A DNA stretch of 64,000 nucleotides from an uncultured Eubacteriales bacterium (lineage in GTDB: Bacteria > Bacillota > Clostridia > Oscillospirales > QAMX01): NCBI GenBank assembly GCA_934546935.1, contig CAKTEH010000008.1, forward strand, positions 65,205-129,204, in the 5' to 3' direction. The notes under the pieces are model-generated. The model made no database searches. It was not told the origin of the DNA and worked only from the letters and a program-made list of their open reading frames with translations. The position numbers and the translations under genes were made by a program. Of the stretch, positions 51,396 to 59,605 are shown piece by piece (positions within the stretch are counted from its first letter, which is position 1; each line of letters begins with the position of its first letter).

Positions 51396-52541
51396 TTAAT
51401 TTGATGCAGAATAGACGATTTTCCCATTGATTAGGGTAAGGCGGACCCTTGTCCCAATATGCAGCGGATTTCCATCCAATATGACAAGGTCAGCATCTTT
51501 CCCTTCTTTAAGGCTGCCGGTTTTGCCGTCTACCTGACAGATCCGGGCGGCATTGATGGTAATCGCACGCAGCGCGGCTTCTTCCCCCATACCTTCCTTT
51601 ACAGCAAGGGCTGCACAGAGGGGGAGGTATTGAATACGGGAAACCGGATGGTCGGTTGTCAGTGCAACCAAAACGCCGGCTTTATCCAGGATGCCGGCTG
51701 TTTTGAAGTCGGACTGCTCCACTTCAATTTTACTTCGGGAGGCGAGGGAGGGTCCGACAATCGCCGGAAATCCGCTTTGCGCGATTTGATGCGCAATCAG
51801 GTGGCCTTCTGTACAGTGATCCAGCGTCAGGCGAAGGTCAAATTCTTGTGCAATCCGTATTGCAGTGAAGATATCATCGCAGCGGTGTACGTGCGCTTTT
51901 AAAGGGATTTTTTTTTCAAATAATGCGCGGTAGCATTCCCGCTGGAAATCTGGCTGTATGCCGCCCTGTCGTTCCAGTTCAAAATATTGACGAGTCAAAA
52001 ACAGTTCCTCCCGGATTAGGGAGGCAATAGCCATACGTGTTGAAGGCATATTCCCGTTTATGCCATAATTTACCTTTGGGTTTTCTCCAAATGCAATTTT
52101 AATTGCTGCCGGAGCGAGCAAAACCATATCATCAATCCGCCGTCCGTCAGTCTTGATAAATACAAACTGTCCGCCAATTACATTCGCGCTTCCCGGTCCG
52201 ACCATGGCTCCTGTGATTCCCGCAGCAACAGCGTTGTGAAAGGCGCTGTCCATAGGGTTGATAGCGTCAATTGCCCGCATGCAGGGGGTTACCGGGTTTG
52301 TTCCTTCATTACAATCGTCTCCCTGACGGCCTACTTTTTCTTCAGAAATCCCGATATGGCTGTGTGCATCAATGAAGCCGGGGAAGATGTGGGCCCCGGC
52401 TGCATTGTAAACCTGTGCGTTTTCAGGACAGGGGATGTGGGGCGCGATCGTGTCAATTTTTCCCTCGCGGATGAGCAGGTCTCCCTGCAGGATACCAGCA
52501 GGCTCCATAGTATGGAGGATTCCGTTTTGAATGCAAAGCAT
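51396..52541 (-). CDS. imidazolonepropionase-like metal-dependent amidohydrolase
   Basis: 381 residues. ATG follows AAAAGGAGAACGC. Metal sites of the amidohydrolase barrel: FPGFIDAHSHIGI (HxH, about residues 58-62), the carbamylated-Lys region, PLKAHVHRCDD (His), RLTLDHCTEGH (His) and LTTDHPVS (Asp). The N-terminal and C-terminal strands form the usual beta-sandwich (CIQNGILHTMEPAGILQGDLLI and LVILDGNPLHIGTRVRLTLING). Family members hydrolyse cyclic amides or related compounds; the substrate is not predictable. Single gene in the accessory region. Confidence 0.88.
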   Translation of the reverse strand: MLCIQNGILHTMEPAGILQGDLLIREGKIDTIAPHIPCPENAQVYNAAGAHIFPGFIDAHSHIGISEEKVGRQGDDCNEGTNPVTPCMRAIDAINPMDSAFHNAVAAGITGAMVGPGSANVIGGQFVFIKTDGRRIDDMVLLAPAAIKIAFGENPKVNYGINGNMPSTRMAIASLIREELFLTRQYFELERQGGIQPDFQRECYRALFEKKIPLKAHVHRCDDIFTAIRIAQEFDLRLTLDHCTEGHLIAHQIAQSGFPAIVGPSLASRSKIEVEQSDFKTAGILDKAGVLVALTTDHPVSRIQYLPLCAALAVKEGMGEEAALRAITINAARICQVDGKTGSLKEGKDADLVILDGNPLHIGTRVRLTLINGKIVYSASN

Positions 52542-52632
52542 TGCGTTCTCCTTTTAGAATTTTTGTATGTATATTTTTCCCTGGCTGTTGCAAACTATCC
52601 ATGAATCCTTAAATCTTGTTGGAGGTAAAAAA

Positions 52633-52776
52633 ATGGATTTCAATCAGAATAATCGCAACAACCAGAACAACCAGAACAACCAGAACAATCAGAACAATCA
52701 GAACAATCAGAACAACCGCAATAACCAAAAGAACCGCAACAATCAGAACAGCCAGAAAAACGATAACCAGAAATAA
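52633..52776 (+). CDS. small Asn/Gln-rich low-complexity protein
   Basis: 47 residues starting MDFNQNNRNNQNNQNNQNN. ATG 52633 lies behind GGAGGTAAAAAA, so it is a translated gene and not just repeat DNA. More than three quarters of the residues are Asn or Gln, with Arg and Lys spaced through it and a charged end (SQKNDNQK). No signal peptide. Such composition resembles prion-like or spore-coat-associated low-complexity proteins, but this family I do not recognise. A strong terminator follows after about 145 nt. Confidence 0.65.
   Translation: MDFNQNNRNNQNNQNNQNNQNNQNNQNNRNNQKNRNNQNSQKNDNQK
52646..52760 (+). repeat. short tandem repeat of CAGAACAAC-type 9-mers
   Basis: The coding DNA is built from CAGAACAAY and AACCAGAAC units (Gln-Asn-Asn), with single changes to CGC or AAA (Arg, Lys). 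Likely to vary in length by slippage. Confidence 0.8.
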
Positions 52777-52920
52777 AAGGATTTTGTTCTGCAAGCAGCG
52801 GTGGAATTCTGCAAACGGCGGATTTTAAAGATGTAGGGGTTTGAAACACCTTGCTGTCTGCAACATTCCAACCGCTCCCTAAGTACTGCGCGAAGTGCTT
52901 CACTTCTGTGCAGCAAGGAT

Positions 52921-52959
52921 AAGGAGGCCCGTATATTCAGATATACGGGCCTCCTTTTT
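52921..52959. terminator. strong terminator after the Asn/Gln-rich gene
   Basis: GGAGGCCCGTATAT pairs with ATATACGGGCCTCC (loop TCAG) and is followed by TTTTT; the left side begins AA. The 52777-52920 stretch before it holds no gene. Confidence 0.9.
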
Positions 52960-52992
52960 AAAGATGGGCTTTCTTTTTAACCAAGTCTCTGC

Positions 52993-52998
52993 TATAAT
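52993..52998 (+). promoter_or_regulatory. -10 box for the dCTP deaminase gene
   Basis: A perfect TATAAT about 85 bp before the ATG; the -35 (TTTCTT at 17 bp) is weak. Confidence 0.5.
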
Positions 52999-53084
52999 GA
53001 AGAGACAAATTGTTGCCTGTTTTGTATTTTAGACGTACAGCGCGGCATGTATAGTGACTACAGATATGGGGAAGGGAAGACGCT

Positions 53085-53636
53085 ATGATTTTATCTGACC
53101 GTGGCATTCTGGCTATGCTCGACCAAGGGACGCTTACAATCAGACCTGTGGAGCCTGCGCAGATTCAGCCGGCCAGCGTCGATATCCGTTTGGGCGATAC
53201 CTTCAGTATTGTGGAAGACAACGCTGGGGGCATATTGGATATGGATCATCCCATTTCCTATAAGACCATCCAGACACAGCGTTATCTGCTGCTGCCGGGG
53301 CAGTTTGTGCTGGCGACAACGATGGAATATATTGAATTGCCGGACTGCCTGACTGCGTTTGTCGAAGGCCGAAGCTCAATGGGCCGCATGGGGCTTTTTA
53401 TCCAGAATGCCGGATGGGTGGACCCGGGGTTCCGTGGGGAAATTACGTTGGAGCTGTATAATGCCAACCGCTGCGCAATTTCATTGCAGGCAGGCCGCCG
53501 CATTGGTCAGCTGGTGTTTGCGAAAACCGATGTGCCGGTGCAACATCCGTATCAGGGTAAATATACAGGCCAGCGTGGTGCGACCGGATCCCGTATTTTT
53601 ATGGATGCGGAACTGCCGCAAAATGCGCGAAAGTAG
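53085..53636 (+). CDS. dcd: dCTP deaminase
   Basis: 183 residues. MILSDRGILAMLDQGTL opens it; QIQPASVDIRLGDTF, FVEGRSSMGRMGLFIQNAGWVDPGFRGEITLELYN and the C-terminal TGQRGATGSRIF are the family signatures, with the catalytic Glu in GEITLEL. The enzyme deaminates dCTP to dUTP for dTMP synthesis; the bifunctional dCTP deaminase/dUTPase form cannot be excluded. Start ATG follows GGGAAG. It is followed by a frameshifted FAD oxidoreductase 23 nt later on the same strand. Confidence 0.93.
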   Translation: MILSDRGILAMLDQGTLTIRPVEPAQIQPASVDIRLGDTFSIVEDNAGGILDMDHPISYKTIQTQRYLLLPGQFVLATTMEYIELPDCLTAFVEGRSSMGRMGLFIQNAGWVDPGFRGEITLELYNANRCAISLQAGRRIGQLVFAKTDVPVQHPYQGKYTGQRGATGSRIFMDAELPQNARK

Positions 53637-53659
53637 CCTGTATGAGAAGAGGACTTATT

Positions 53660-55044
53660 ATGAAAAACCGGTTTATGGAGAAAGCGCGGGAACTTCCGCT
53701 TTTTGCGGACTGTGATGTTTTGGTGGTCGGCGGAGGAACTGCAGGTATTGTAGCGGCTTTGGCTGCTGCTCGCAACGGTGCCAAAACGGTTGTGGTTGAG
53801 CGCAACGCCTATCTTGGCGGTACGCTGATTAATGGCGCTGTGATCCTGCACAGTTTTTTCAATATGTATAAAACTGTGCCTGGCGCACCGAAGATCCAGG
53901 TTGTACGGGGTATTGCGCAGGAAATTGTAGACCGCATGGTCGCCGCCGGCGGGTCGCTTGGCCATGCCGAGCAGGAGGTCGGCGCAAGTCTGTATGATCC
54001 GTTTATTACCTGCATCGATCATGAAATGTTTAAGCAGCTTGCATTTGAAATGATGGAAGAAGCCGGAGTAGAGCTGTTTATGCATACCATGATGGCAGAT
54101 GTGCTTATGGATGAGGCCGGCTGATCCGTGGTGTAGTTGTAGAGACGAAATCGGGGCGCGGTGTGATCAGCGCGAAAACGGTGATTGATACTTCAGGCGA
54201 TGCGGACGTTGCCGCCCGTGCCGGCGCGCATTGCTACGATTTGCACAAGGACATGGGCGCATCCATGACATTTGGTCTTGCCAATATTGAACCGTCGAAA
54301 AGCCTGGAATTTGTCCGGCAGTATGAAGGTATGCTCTTCCAACTTGCCCGGGTCGATCGTGGAGAAGGGCATGATGGTATCGCCCGGCTGTGCTTCCAGG
54401 TTGACAAATGCCCGGCTTTCCGCGATTTTATCAAGGAAAATCCTGGTCTTAACCGTCCAAAAATGGTTTGCGTTTACGAAAAGGACGCCACATATGTCAA
54501 TGTGACCGGCGTTGCAGTAGATTCCTTGGATGTACGCGATGCAACCCGCGCGGAGATTGCGCTGCGCCGCCAGATCGCAACCATTGTTGATTTCTTCCGC
54601 AAGAATGTCCCTGGTTTTGCAGACTGCCATGTCAGCTGGACCGCAGATGGGATCTGTGTACGCAAGTCGCGCATTGTAGAATGCGAATATGATCTTTCAC
54701 CACAGGAGATTGAGAATTGCGCGCGTTTTGAGGACGAGGTAGCTTTGTTCGGATACCATGACAGTACGCCGCGCATCATCATTAAAAACGCAGGCTTCTA
54801 TGGCATCCCCTACCGGGCGCTGCTTCCTAAAGGTTTGGATAACCTTTTTGTTGCCGGACGCCTGATTACAACCAATTACCAGGCACACAATTCTACCCGG
54901 AATACGGTTGCCTGTATGGCGGAGGGGCAGGCTGTAGGTACTGCGGCGGCCATGTGTGCGGCGCAGGACGTCAATACCCGTGCTCTTGATGTGAGGATTC
55001 TTCGTGAAAAGCTGCGTGCTGACGGCGCTTATCTCGGCGATTGA
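53660..55044 (+). pseudogene. FAD-dependent oxidoreductase split by a single-base frameshift
   Basis: The first part (53660-54124) has the FAD-binding CDVLVVGGGTAGIVAALAAARNGAKTVVVER and ends at TGA (54122-54124). The second part, in the next frame from about 54121, continues with IRGVVVETKSGRGVISAKTV, TVIDTSGDADVAARAGA and, near the end, GLDNLFVAGRLITTNYQAHN. Reading the last C of GGC twice, or adding one C, restores GLIRGVVVETKSGRG without a gap, about 461 residues in all, a normal length for the FAD_oxidored (PF12831-type) family. No slippery heptamer is seen, so a deletion or an assembly error is likelier than programmed frameshifting. Start ATG 53660 follows AGAGGAC. Confidence 0.85.
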
Positions 55045-55217
55045 GCAGATGGGCAGATGCGGCCTGTGCATAGCCCTGCGCAGGCCGCATCGATTTTCTG
55101 CTGCATTTTCTCCCTGTTCAAAAGCACGCGGCCGCCGCGGCGTTATGCAGAAAATGCATGACATGGTTGGGGGAATATATAACAAAGAAAAAATGCCATA
55201 TTGAAAAGGAAGAGGAC

Positions 55218-56294
55218 ATGGAAAATCAGGAAATCCGCTGGTATCTGGTGCAGCAGGCACACCTTCATCCGGCAACGCAGGCACAGGATCTGATTAAACA
55301 GTGCTTCCAGGCGGCCTTTGGCGCTGGGCATCTTATTGTGGATGAAGCTGCCGCGCGGCGCTATCTGGAAAGCGAATTTGCAATGGTCGGGGCAGATGCA
55401 CGGCAGCCGCTTTATGAGTTTATTGCCCCTGACGTTGCGCGTGTAAACCTTGCCGCCTGGATGGCGGCAAGGTTTCCGCAAGATTGGCTTTTTCGGCTTT
55501 TCCTTCATAGTGCGCAGGAAAATGCACGACGGGATCCGGACAAATGCAGGCAGGCTTTCGATGCGGCACTTACTGCGGCGCAGATGGCGGCGGATGCTGG
55601 AGAGCTGTCTGTGCCGCCGCAGGTGTTGGCGCGAAGCATCTGTGAATATATTGCCGGAGGCGTCCGCGCGGTTCATCATACGCAGGCTTACCGGGCTGCG
55701 GAGCATCCGGCCTATCGTGTGGTATCGGGTACTTTTACGCGGCTCCTCCCGGTTTTTGCAGCGCTTGCACCGCTGGCTGGACGGGAGACGCCGTATTGCA
55801 TCGCGATTGACGGACGTGCTGCATCTGGAAAAAGCACGATGGCCGCGCAGCTTTCTGCAATCACCGGTGCGGGCGTTGTACATATGGATGATTTCTTCCT
55901 GCCGCCGCAGCTGCGGACGCCGCAGCGCCTGAAAGAACCGGGCGGTAATGTGGACTATGAACGTTTTGCCGCACAGGTGCTGCCGGGGCTGCTGCAAAAA
56001 GAGACTTTTTCCTATCCGCGTTTTAACTGCGGCCGTATGTGTATTGACGGTGTGCGGGAGGTCAGTGCGGGTGTGCTGCGTATTGTCGAGGGTTCCTATA
56101 GCCAGCATCCGTATTTCGGCGCATATGCCGCGCTTCGTATATATTCCGATCTTGACCCGCAGATCCAGCTCGACCGGATCCGCCGGCGCAATGGGGAAGA
56201 GCTGGCCGATATTTTCCGTACCCGTTGGATTCCGATGGAGGAAGCATATTTTACTGCATTTTCCATTCGGGAGAAAGCAGATCTTGTGCTGTGA
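55218..56294 (+). CDS. uridine-kinase-like P-loop protein with a long N-terminal domain
   Basis: 358 residues from ATG 55218, preceded by AAAGGAAGAGG. The N-terminal half (about residues 1-185, QQAHLHPATQAQDLIKQCFQAAFGAGHLI) is helical and matches no enzyme I know, though it recurs with this kinase in Clostridia. The kinase half has Walker A IAIDGRAASGKSTMAAQL (about residue 199), VVHMDDFFLPPQL (substrate Asp) and EGSYSQHPYFG. A phosphoryl transfer to uridine or another small alcohol or nucleoside is likely. Next gene starts 36 nt later. Confidence 0.82.
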   Translation: MENQEIRWYLVQQAHLHPATQAQDLIKQCFQAAFGAGHLIVDEAAARRYLESEFAMVGADARQPLYEFIAPDVARVNLAAWMAARFPQDWLFRLFLHSAQENARRDPDKCRQAFDAALTAAQMAADAGELSVPPQVLARSICEYIAGGVRAVHHTQAYRAAEHPAYRVVSGTFTRLLPVFAALAPLAGRETPYCIAIDGRAASGKSTMAAQLSAITGAGVVHMDDFFLPPQLRTPQRLKEPGGNVDYERFAAQVLPGLLQKETFSYPRFNCGRMCIDGVREVSAGVLRIVEGSYSQHPYFGAYAALRIYSDLDPQIQLDRIRRRNGEELADIFRTRWIPMEEAYFTAFSIREKADLVL

Positions 56295-56330
56295 TCTGCC
56301 AAAGAAAAAATAAGCTGTATGGAGGCTGTT

Positions 56331-57098
56331 ATGCACACAAAAGAGAGCTTGATGCACGATTTGGAAGCGCTTGGGATCGACCCGGCGGGCACTTTGTTTG
56401 TCCATTCCTCTTATAAAAGTATTGGAGAGGTTGAAGGGCGCGCCGATACTGTGCTTGATGCGCTGTCAGAATATATGGCCGGCGGGCTTCTGGCGCTGCC
56501 AACGCATACCTGGAGCAATACGAATCCGAGAAACCCGGTTATGGATGTGCTGTATACGCCGGCCTGCGTTGGGATTCTGCCGGAACTGTTCCGGAAAAGG
56601 CCTGGGGTTGTACGGTCTTTACATCCAACGCATTCTGTCGCGGCGCTGGGCCGGGATGCGCGGGAATTTGTAGCCGGGGAGGAGCTGCGCAGAACGCCCT
56701 GCCCGGAGGGCGGTGTGTACCACCGCTTATATTTGCGCAACGCCCAGATTTTGCTGATCGGCGTTAACTTTACGCGCAATACGTTTATTCACGGTGTTGA
56801 GGAGTGGGAACATGTCCCGGGTACGCTTAATCCTGCATTGGAGGATATCCATGTGATAGACGAGGCCGGCCGCCGGTATTATGCGCCGCAGCACCGCCAC
56901 TGCGCGCCGCTGATTTCGGAAACCTTTTGGAAGATAGAACCGGTTGCGATCCGCGATGGCGCGACACGCGTCGGACGCTTTGGCGATGCAAAGGTATTCC
57001 TTTCCGGCGCGCGGCGTCTGCGTGATGTCGTTGCCCGTATTTTTTCCATCGATCCGGCTGCGTTGATGGATAATACGCCGCTTGACGGTCGTTTTTGA
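56331..57098 (+). CDS. AAC(3)-family (antibiotic_NAT) N-acetyltransferase-like protein
   Basis: 255 residues from ATG 56331, 6 nt after TGGAGG. LGIDPAGTLFVHSSYKSIGEVEGRADTVLDAL opens the fold; LLALPTHTWS, VRSLHPTHSVAALGRDA and CPEGGVYHRLYLRNAQILLIGVNFTRNTFIHGVEE hold the family's His and acetyl-CoA-contacting residues. Known members acetylate aminoglycosides at the 3-amino group; many anaerobe homologues such as FrbF-like or YokD-like proteins act on other amines, so resistance is not shown. It lies downstream of the uridine-kinase-like gene, probably in one operon, and before a strong terminator. Confidence 0.85.
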   Translation: MHTKESLMHDLEALGIDPAGTLFVHSSYKSIGEVEGRADTVLDALSEYMAGGLLALPTHTWSNTNPRNPVMDVLYTPACVGILPELFRKRPGVVRSLHPTHSVAALGRDAREFVAGEELRRTPCPEGGVYHRLYLRNAQILLIGVNFTRNTFIHGVEEWEHVPGTLNPALEDIHVIDEAGRRYYAPQHRHCAPLISETFWKIEPVAIRDGATRVGRFGDAKVFLSGARRLRDVVARIFSIDPAALMDNTPLDGRF

Positions 57099-57170
57099 CG
57101 CGGCCGGACGGTTAAATGGTATGAGATAAGAAATCCCGGACGCCAATACTGGCAGCCTGGAATCTTGGCA

Positions 57171-57214
57171 AAAGGAATCCCGACCGTTTTCAAAAACGGT
57201 CGGGATTCCTTTTA
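57171..57214. terminator. bidirectional terminator between the AAC(3)-like and GNAT genes
   Basis: AAAGGAATCCCGACCGTTTT (57171-57190) pairs with AAAACGGTCGGGATTCCTTT and is T-rich on the right. Confidence 0.9.
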
Positions 57215-57229
57215 TATATTTATGCCTTT

Positions 57230-57781
57230 TTACCTTTCTGATTTTAACAACGCATAATAACAGGCGTCACATATTCCCTGATTATTATGGTCCGCACAAC
57301 GCAGGATACCCTCAAATTTCATTCCGCATTTTTCCATGACTTTTCCGGAATTGGGATTTCTGGGGTCATGCCTTGCTTCAATACGATTCGCGCCGACCTT
57401 ATCAAAGAAAAAATCCATTACGGCTTTCAGCGCTTCTGAAGTAATTCCCTGATGCCACCAGGCGGTTCCTATACAATAACCGATATGAACCATAGAAATA
57501 TCCTCGTCCATATGGACGGCGGCGATGCTGCCGATGGGATCGCTGCCGTTTTCTTTTAAAACAATTGCCCATTGATAATAGTTATCATGGGAATAGGAAT
57601 TGACCCAATTTTCCAGGACGGCTTTGCTGACGTCAATACTTGTATGCGTGGGCCAGGTTAAATACCTGGTTACTTCGTCGTCTGCTGCCCAGTTGTTGTA
57701 CATCGCACAGGCGTCTTCTTTCATGAACTTTCTTAAAACCAGCCGCTCCGTTTCCAGTTTTTGTGTTCCGCAGTGTTTCAT
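57230..57781 (-). CDS. RimJ/RimL-type GNAT acetyltransferase
   Basis: 183 residues starting MKHCGTQKLETERLVLRKFM. Motifs: TERLVLRKF (family opening), HIGYCIGTAWWHQGITSEALKAVMDFFF (acetyl-CoA loop, WW-GI type) and NPNSGKVMEKCGMKFEG. Members acetylate ribosomal protein N-termini or, in Clostridia, often unknown small molecules. Two longer starts (57790, 57793) exist but are crowded by the ribosome site AGGAAAGG. Single gene, convergent with the AAC(3)-like gene. Confidence 0.9.
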   Translation of the reverse strand: MKHCGTQKLETERLVLRKFMKEDACAMYNNWAADDEVTRYLTWPTHTSIDVSKAVLENWVNSYSHDNYYQWAIVLKENGSDPIGSIAAVHMDEDISMVHIGYCIGTAWWHQGITSEALKAVMDFFFDKVGANRIEARHDPRNPNSGKVMEKCGMKFEGILRCADHNNQGICDACYYALLKSER

Positions 57782-58432
57782 AAAAGACATCAACCTTTCC
57801 TACATAAATATAGACTTTGCTTTCACCGGCCGCCCGCCGCCTCCGTTATTTACGCGGATGATTGAATGGCTGCGGCCGCAACGGTGAAATTTTCCCTGAG
57901 AAAAATAATCCCATTTTGTTTCAAATCAGGAGGCCAGCCGGGCACATCCCTTGGCCGCCGATTTTCTTGGTTTTAAGCTTTGTTTTATATTACAATAAAA
58001 GTCACAAAAAGTCTATGTAAATTTAAAAGGTTCGGATTTTTGTAACCGGCTGCTGGGACGAAGGGTTTGCAGCTGGGAATATTTTTCGTTCAATGCAACG
58101 CCGGCGCCTCAATCCAGCCTTTTGATACGGAAGATATTTATATACTAGGATGCCTTATTGTTTGGGACTGGGGATTCCTCTTTGGAAATTGCTGCGGCAG
58201 AATTGAAAACTTTGCGCCGGCGGTTTCGCCTGACATTGCCGGGATGGTACGCTCTCTTTTTTTGCGCTGGTATAGTGCTGCGAAGAACAGCAAACATTTG
58301 TGAAGATACGATATATTCTGCTGTTTAAAAAAATTGAACAGATTTTCAAAACCGTAACTTCCTTCTCCGGGGAGCAACTGGTAGAATTCAGATGAATTAG
58401 AATTCTATTTTCTGGGGGAGGAAAGCTTTTTT
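57782..58432. other. 650-bp stretch with no recognisable gene
   Basis: An open frame of about 78 codons (58067-58303) lacks a ribosome site and homology that I recognise. The right end holds the inverted repeat at 58383-58406 and the GGGGGAGG ribosome site of the next gene. Confidence 0.6.
58383..58406. promoter_or_regulatory. GAATTC-based inverted repeat before the tandem esterase genes
   Basis: AGAATTC (58383-58389) and GAATTCT (58400-58406) form a 7-bp inverted repeat with a 10-bp spacer, 27 bp before the ATG. The same half-site GAATTC occurs twice in the palindrome upstream of the TetR-family gene at 60908. Candidate TetR operator. Confidence 0.5.
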
Positions 58433-59590
58433 ATGAAAGACCCTATCTTACAAAATCAGGCGCTTTCCCAGCACATGCTCTTCTTTGATCCGCTGAACAA
58501 GAAGGCGGTGTTTGAGAAACAGCCGGACGGGCGGGGCCGCATTTATTATGCGGACGAAAAGCCCGGCGTGGAAATTCTGGACTTCGGCGTCGCGCGGTTC
58601 AACTATTACGCGCCGGACGCTGAAAGCGTGCGTGTGAAAGGCTGGGGCGGCTCAATGAGCGCGTCTTACGATCTCGCGCCCTGCGGCGACGGTTACTGGA
58701 GCTGTACGGCGGAGGACATCAACCCGGGCTTCCACTACTGCGATTTTTACGTAAACGGTGTTAAGACCTTAAACCCCCTCGCGCCCTATGGTTACGGCGG
58801 GTTCTATGTCTGCAACTTTTTCGAGATGCCCGACCGCGACGCGGACTTCTTCCTCTTGCAGGACGTGCCCCATGGCGACATGCGCATGGAGCTTTATAAG
58901 TCCCCGGTCAACGGCCGTACGAAGGCCGCATGGGTCTATACGCCGCCTGGGTACGACGCGGATACGGCGCGCCGTTATCCTGTCCTTTATATCCAGCACG
59001 GCGTCGGTGAAAACGAGACCGGCTGGATCTGGCAGGGCAAGCTCAACTATATCCTCGATAACCTGATCGCCGAGGGCAAATGCGAGCCGATGCTCGTTGT
59101 AATGAATTCCGGCTATGCGTTTGTGGACGGCGAGATCAATATGTTCCTGCCCGGCGATTTTGACCGGGAGCTGACGGCGGGCTGCATCCCGTTCATCGAC
59201 GCAAAGTACCGTACGCGCTCCGACCGCGAGAGCCGCGCCATTGCGGGTCTCTCACTGGGCAGCGCGCAGGCGTTCTCGATCGGCCTTAACCATATGGAAG
59301 ACCTGTTCTCCGCCATCGGCGTGTTCTCCGGAGGCATCAATCCGACCGGTATGTTCGGGGACTTCGACGTCTCTGCGGCGTTTGAGGACGCGGAACGCTT
59401 TAACCGTCTGATCAAAGTGTTCTTTGCCTCGGCCGGTGAGAGCGAGCGTATGACACAGGCAAACCACGAAACGCTGCAGGCGCTTGCGGAAAAAGGCATC
59501 CACGGCGTGGAGTATACGCACCCCGGCTACCACGAGTGGGACGTGTGGCGTTACAGCCTGCGCGAGTACGTGCAGCTTTTGTTTCGGTGA
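58433..59590 (+). CDS. esterase with N-terminal E-set/CBM48-like domain, copy 1
   Basis: 385 residues. An N-terminal Ig-like E-set domain (about residues 25-130: RFNYYAPDAESVRVKGWGGSMSASYDLAPCGDGYWS) leads to an esterase-D-type alpha/beta hydrolase: VYTPPGYDADTARRYPVLYIQHG, nucleophile IAGLSLGSAQAF (Ser about residue 286), and HPGYHEWDVWRYSLREY with the His. This domain order is known from xylan/feruloyl esterases of carbohydrate-active gene clusters. No signal peptide. Codons are C/G-ending more than in most of the window. GGGAGG lies about 13 nt before the ATG. A paralogue follows 15 nt later. Confidence 0.87.
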   Translation: MKDPILQNQALSQHMLFFDPLNKKAVFEKQPDGRGRIYYADEKPGVEILDFGVARFNYYAPDAESVRVKGWGGSMSASYDLAPCGDGYWSCTAEDINPGFHYCDFYVNGVKTLNPLAPYGYGGFYVCNFFEMPDRDADFFLLQDVPHGDMRMELYKSPVNGRTKAAWVYTPPGYDADTARRYPVLYIQHGVGENETGWIWQGKLNYILDNLIAEGKCEPMLVVMNSGYAFVDGEINMFLPGDFDRELTAGCIPFIDAKYRTRSDRESRAIAGLSLGSAQAFSIGLNHMEDLFSAIGVFSGGINPTGMFGDFDVSAAFEDAERFNRLIKVFFASAGESERMTQANHETLQALAEKGIHGVEYTHPGYHEWDVWRYSLREYVQLLFR

Positions 59591-59605
59591 GAGGAGGAAT
59601 GAAAC

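Noticed and set aside
52646..52760. Short tandem repeat taken as a CRISPR-like or other array
   Set aside because: The 9-nt units code for Gln-Asn-Asn in a frame with a ribosome site, with no spacers.
58067..58303. A 78-codon frame before the tandem esterases
   Set aside because: Lacks a ribosome site and any recognised match; base composition like intergenic DNA.
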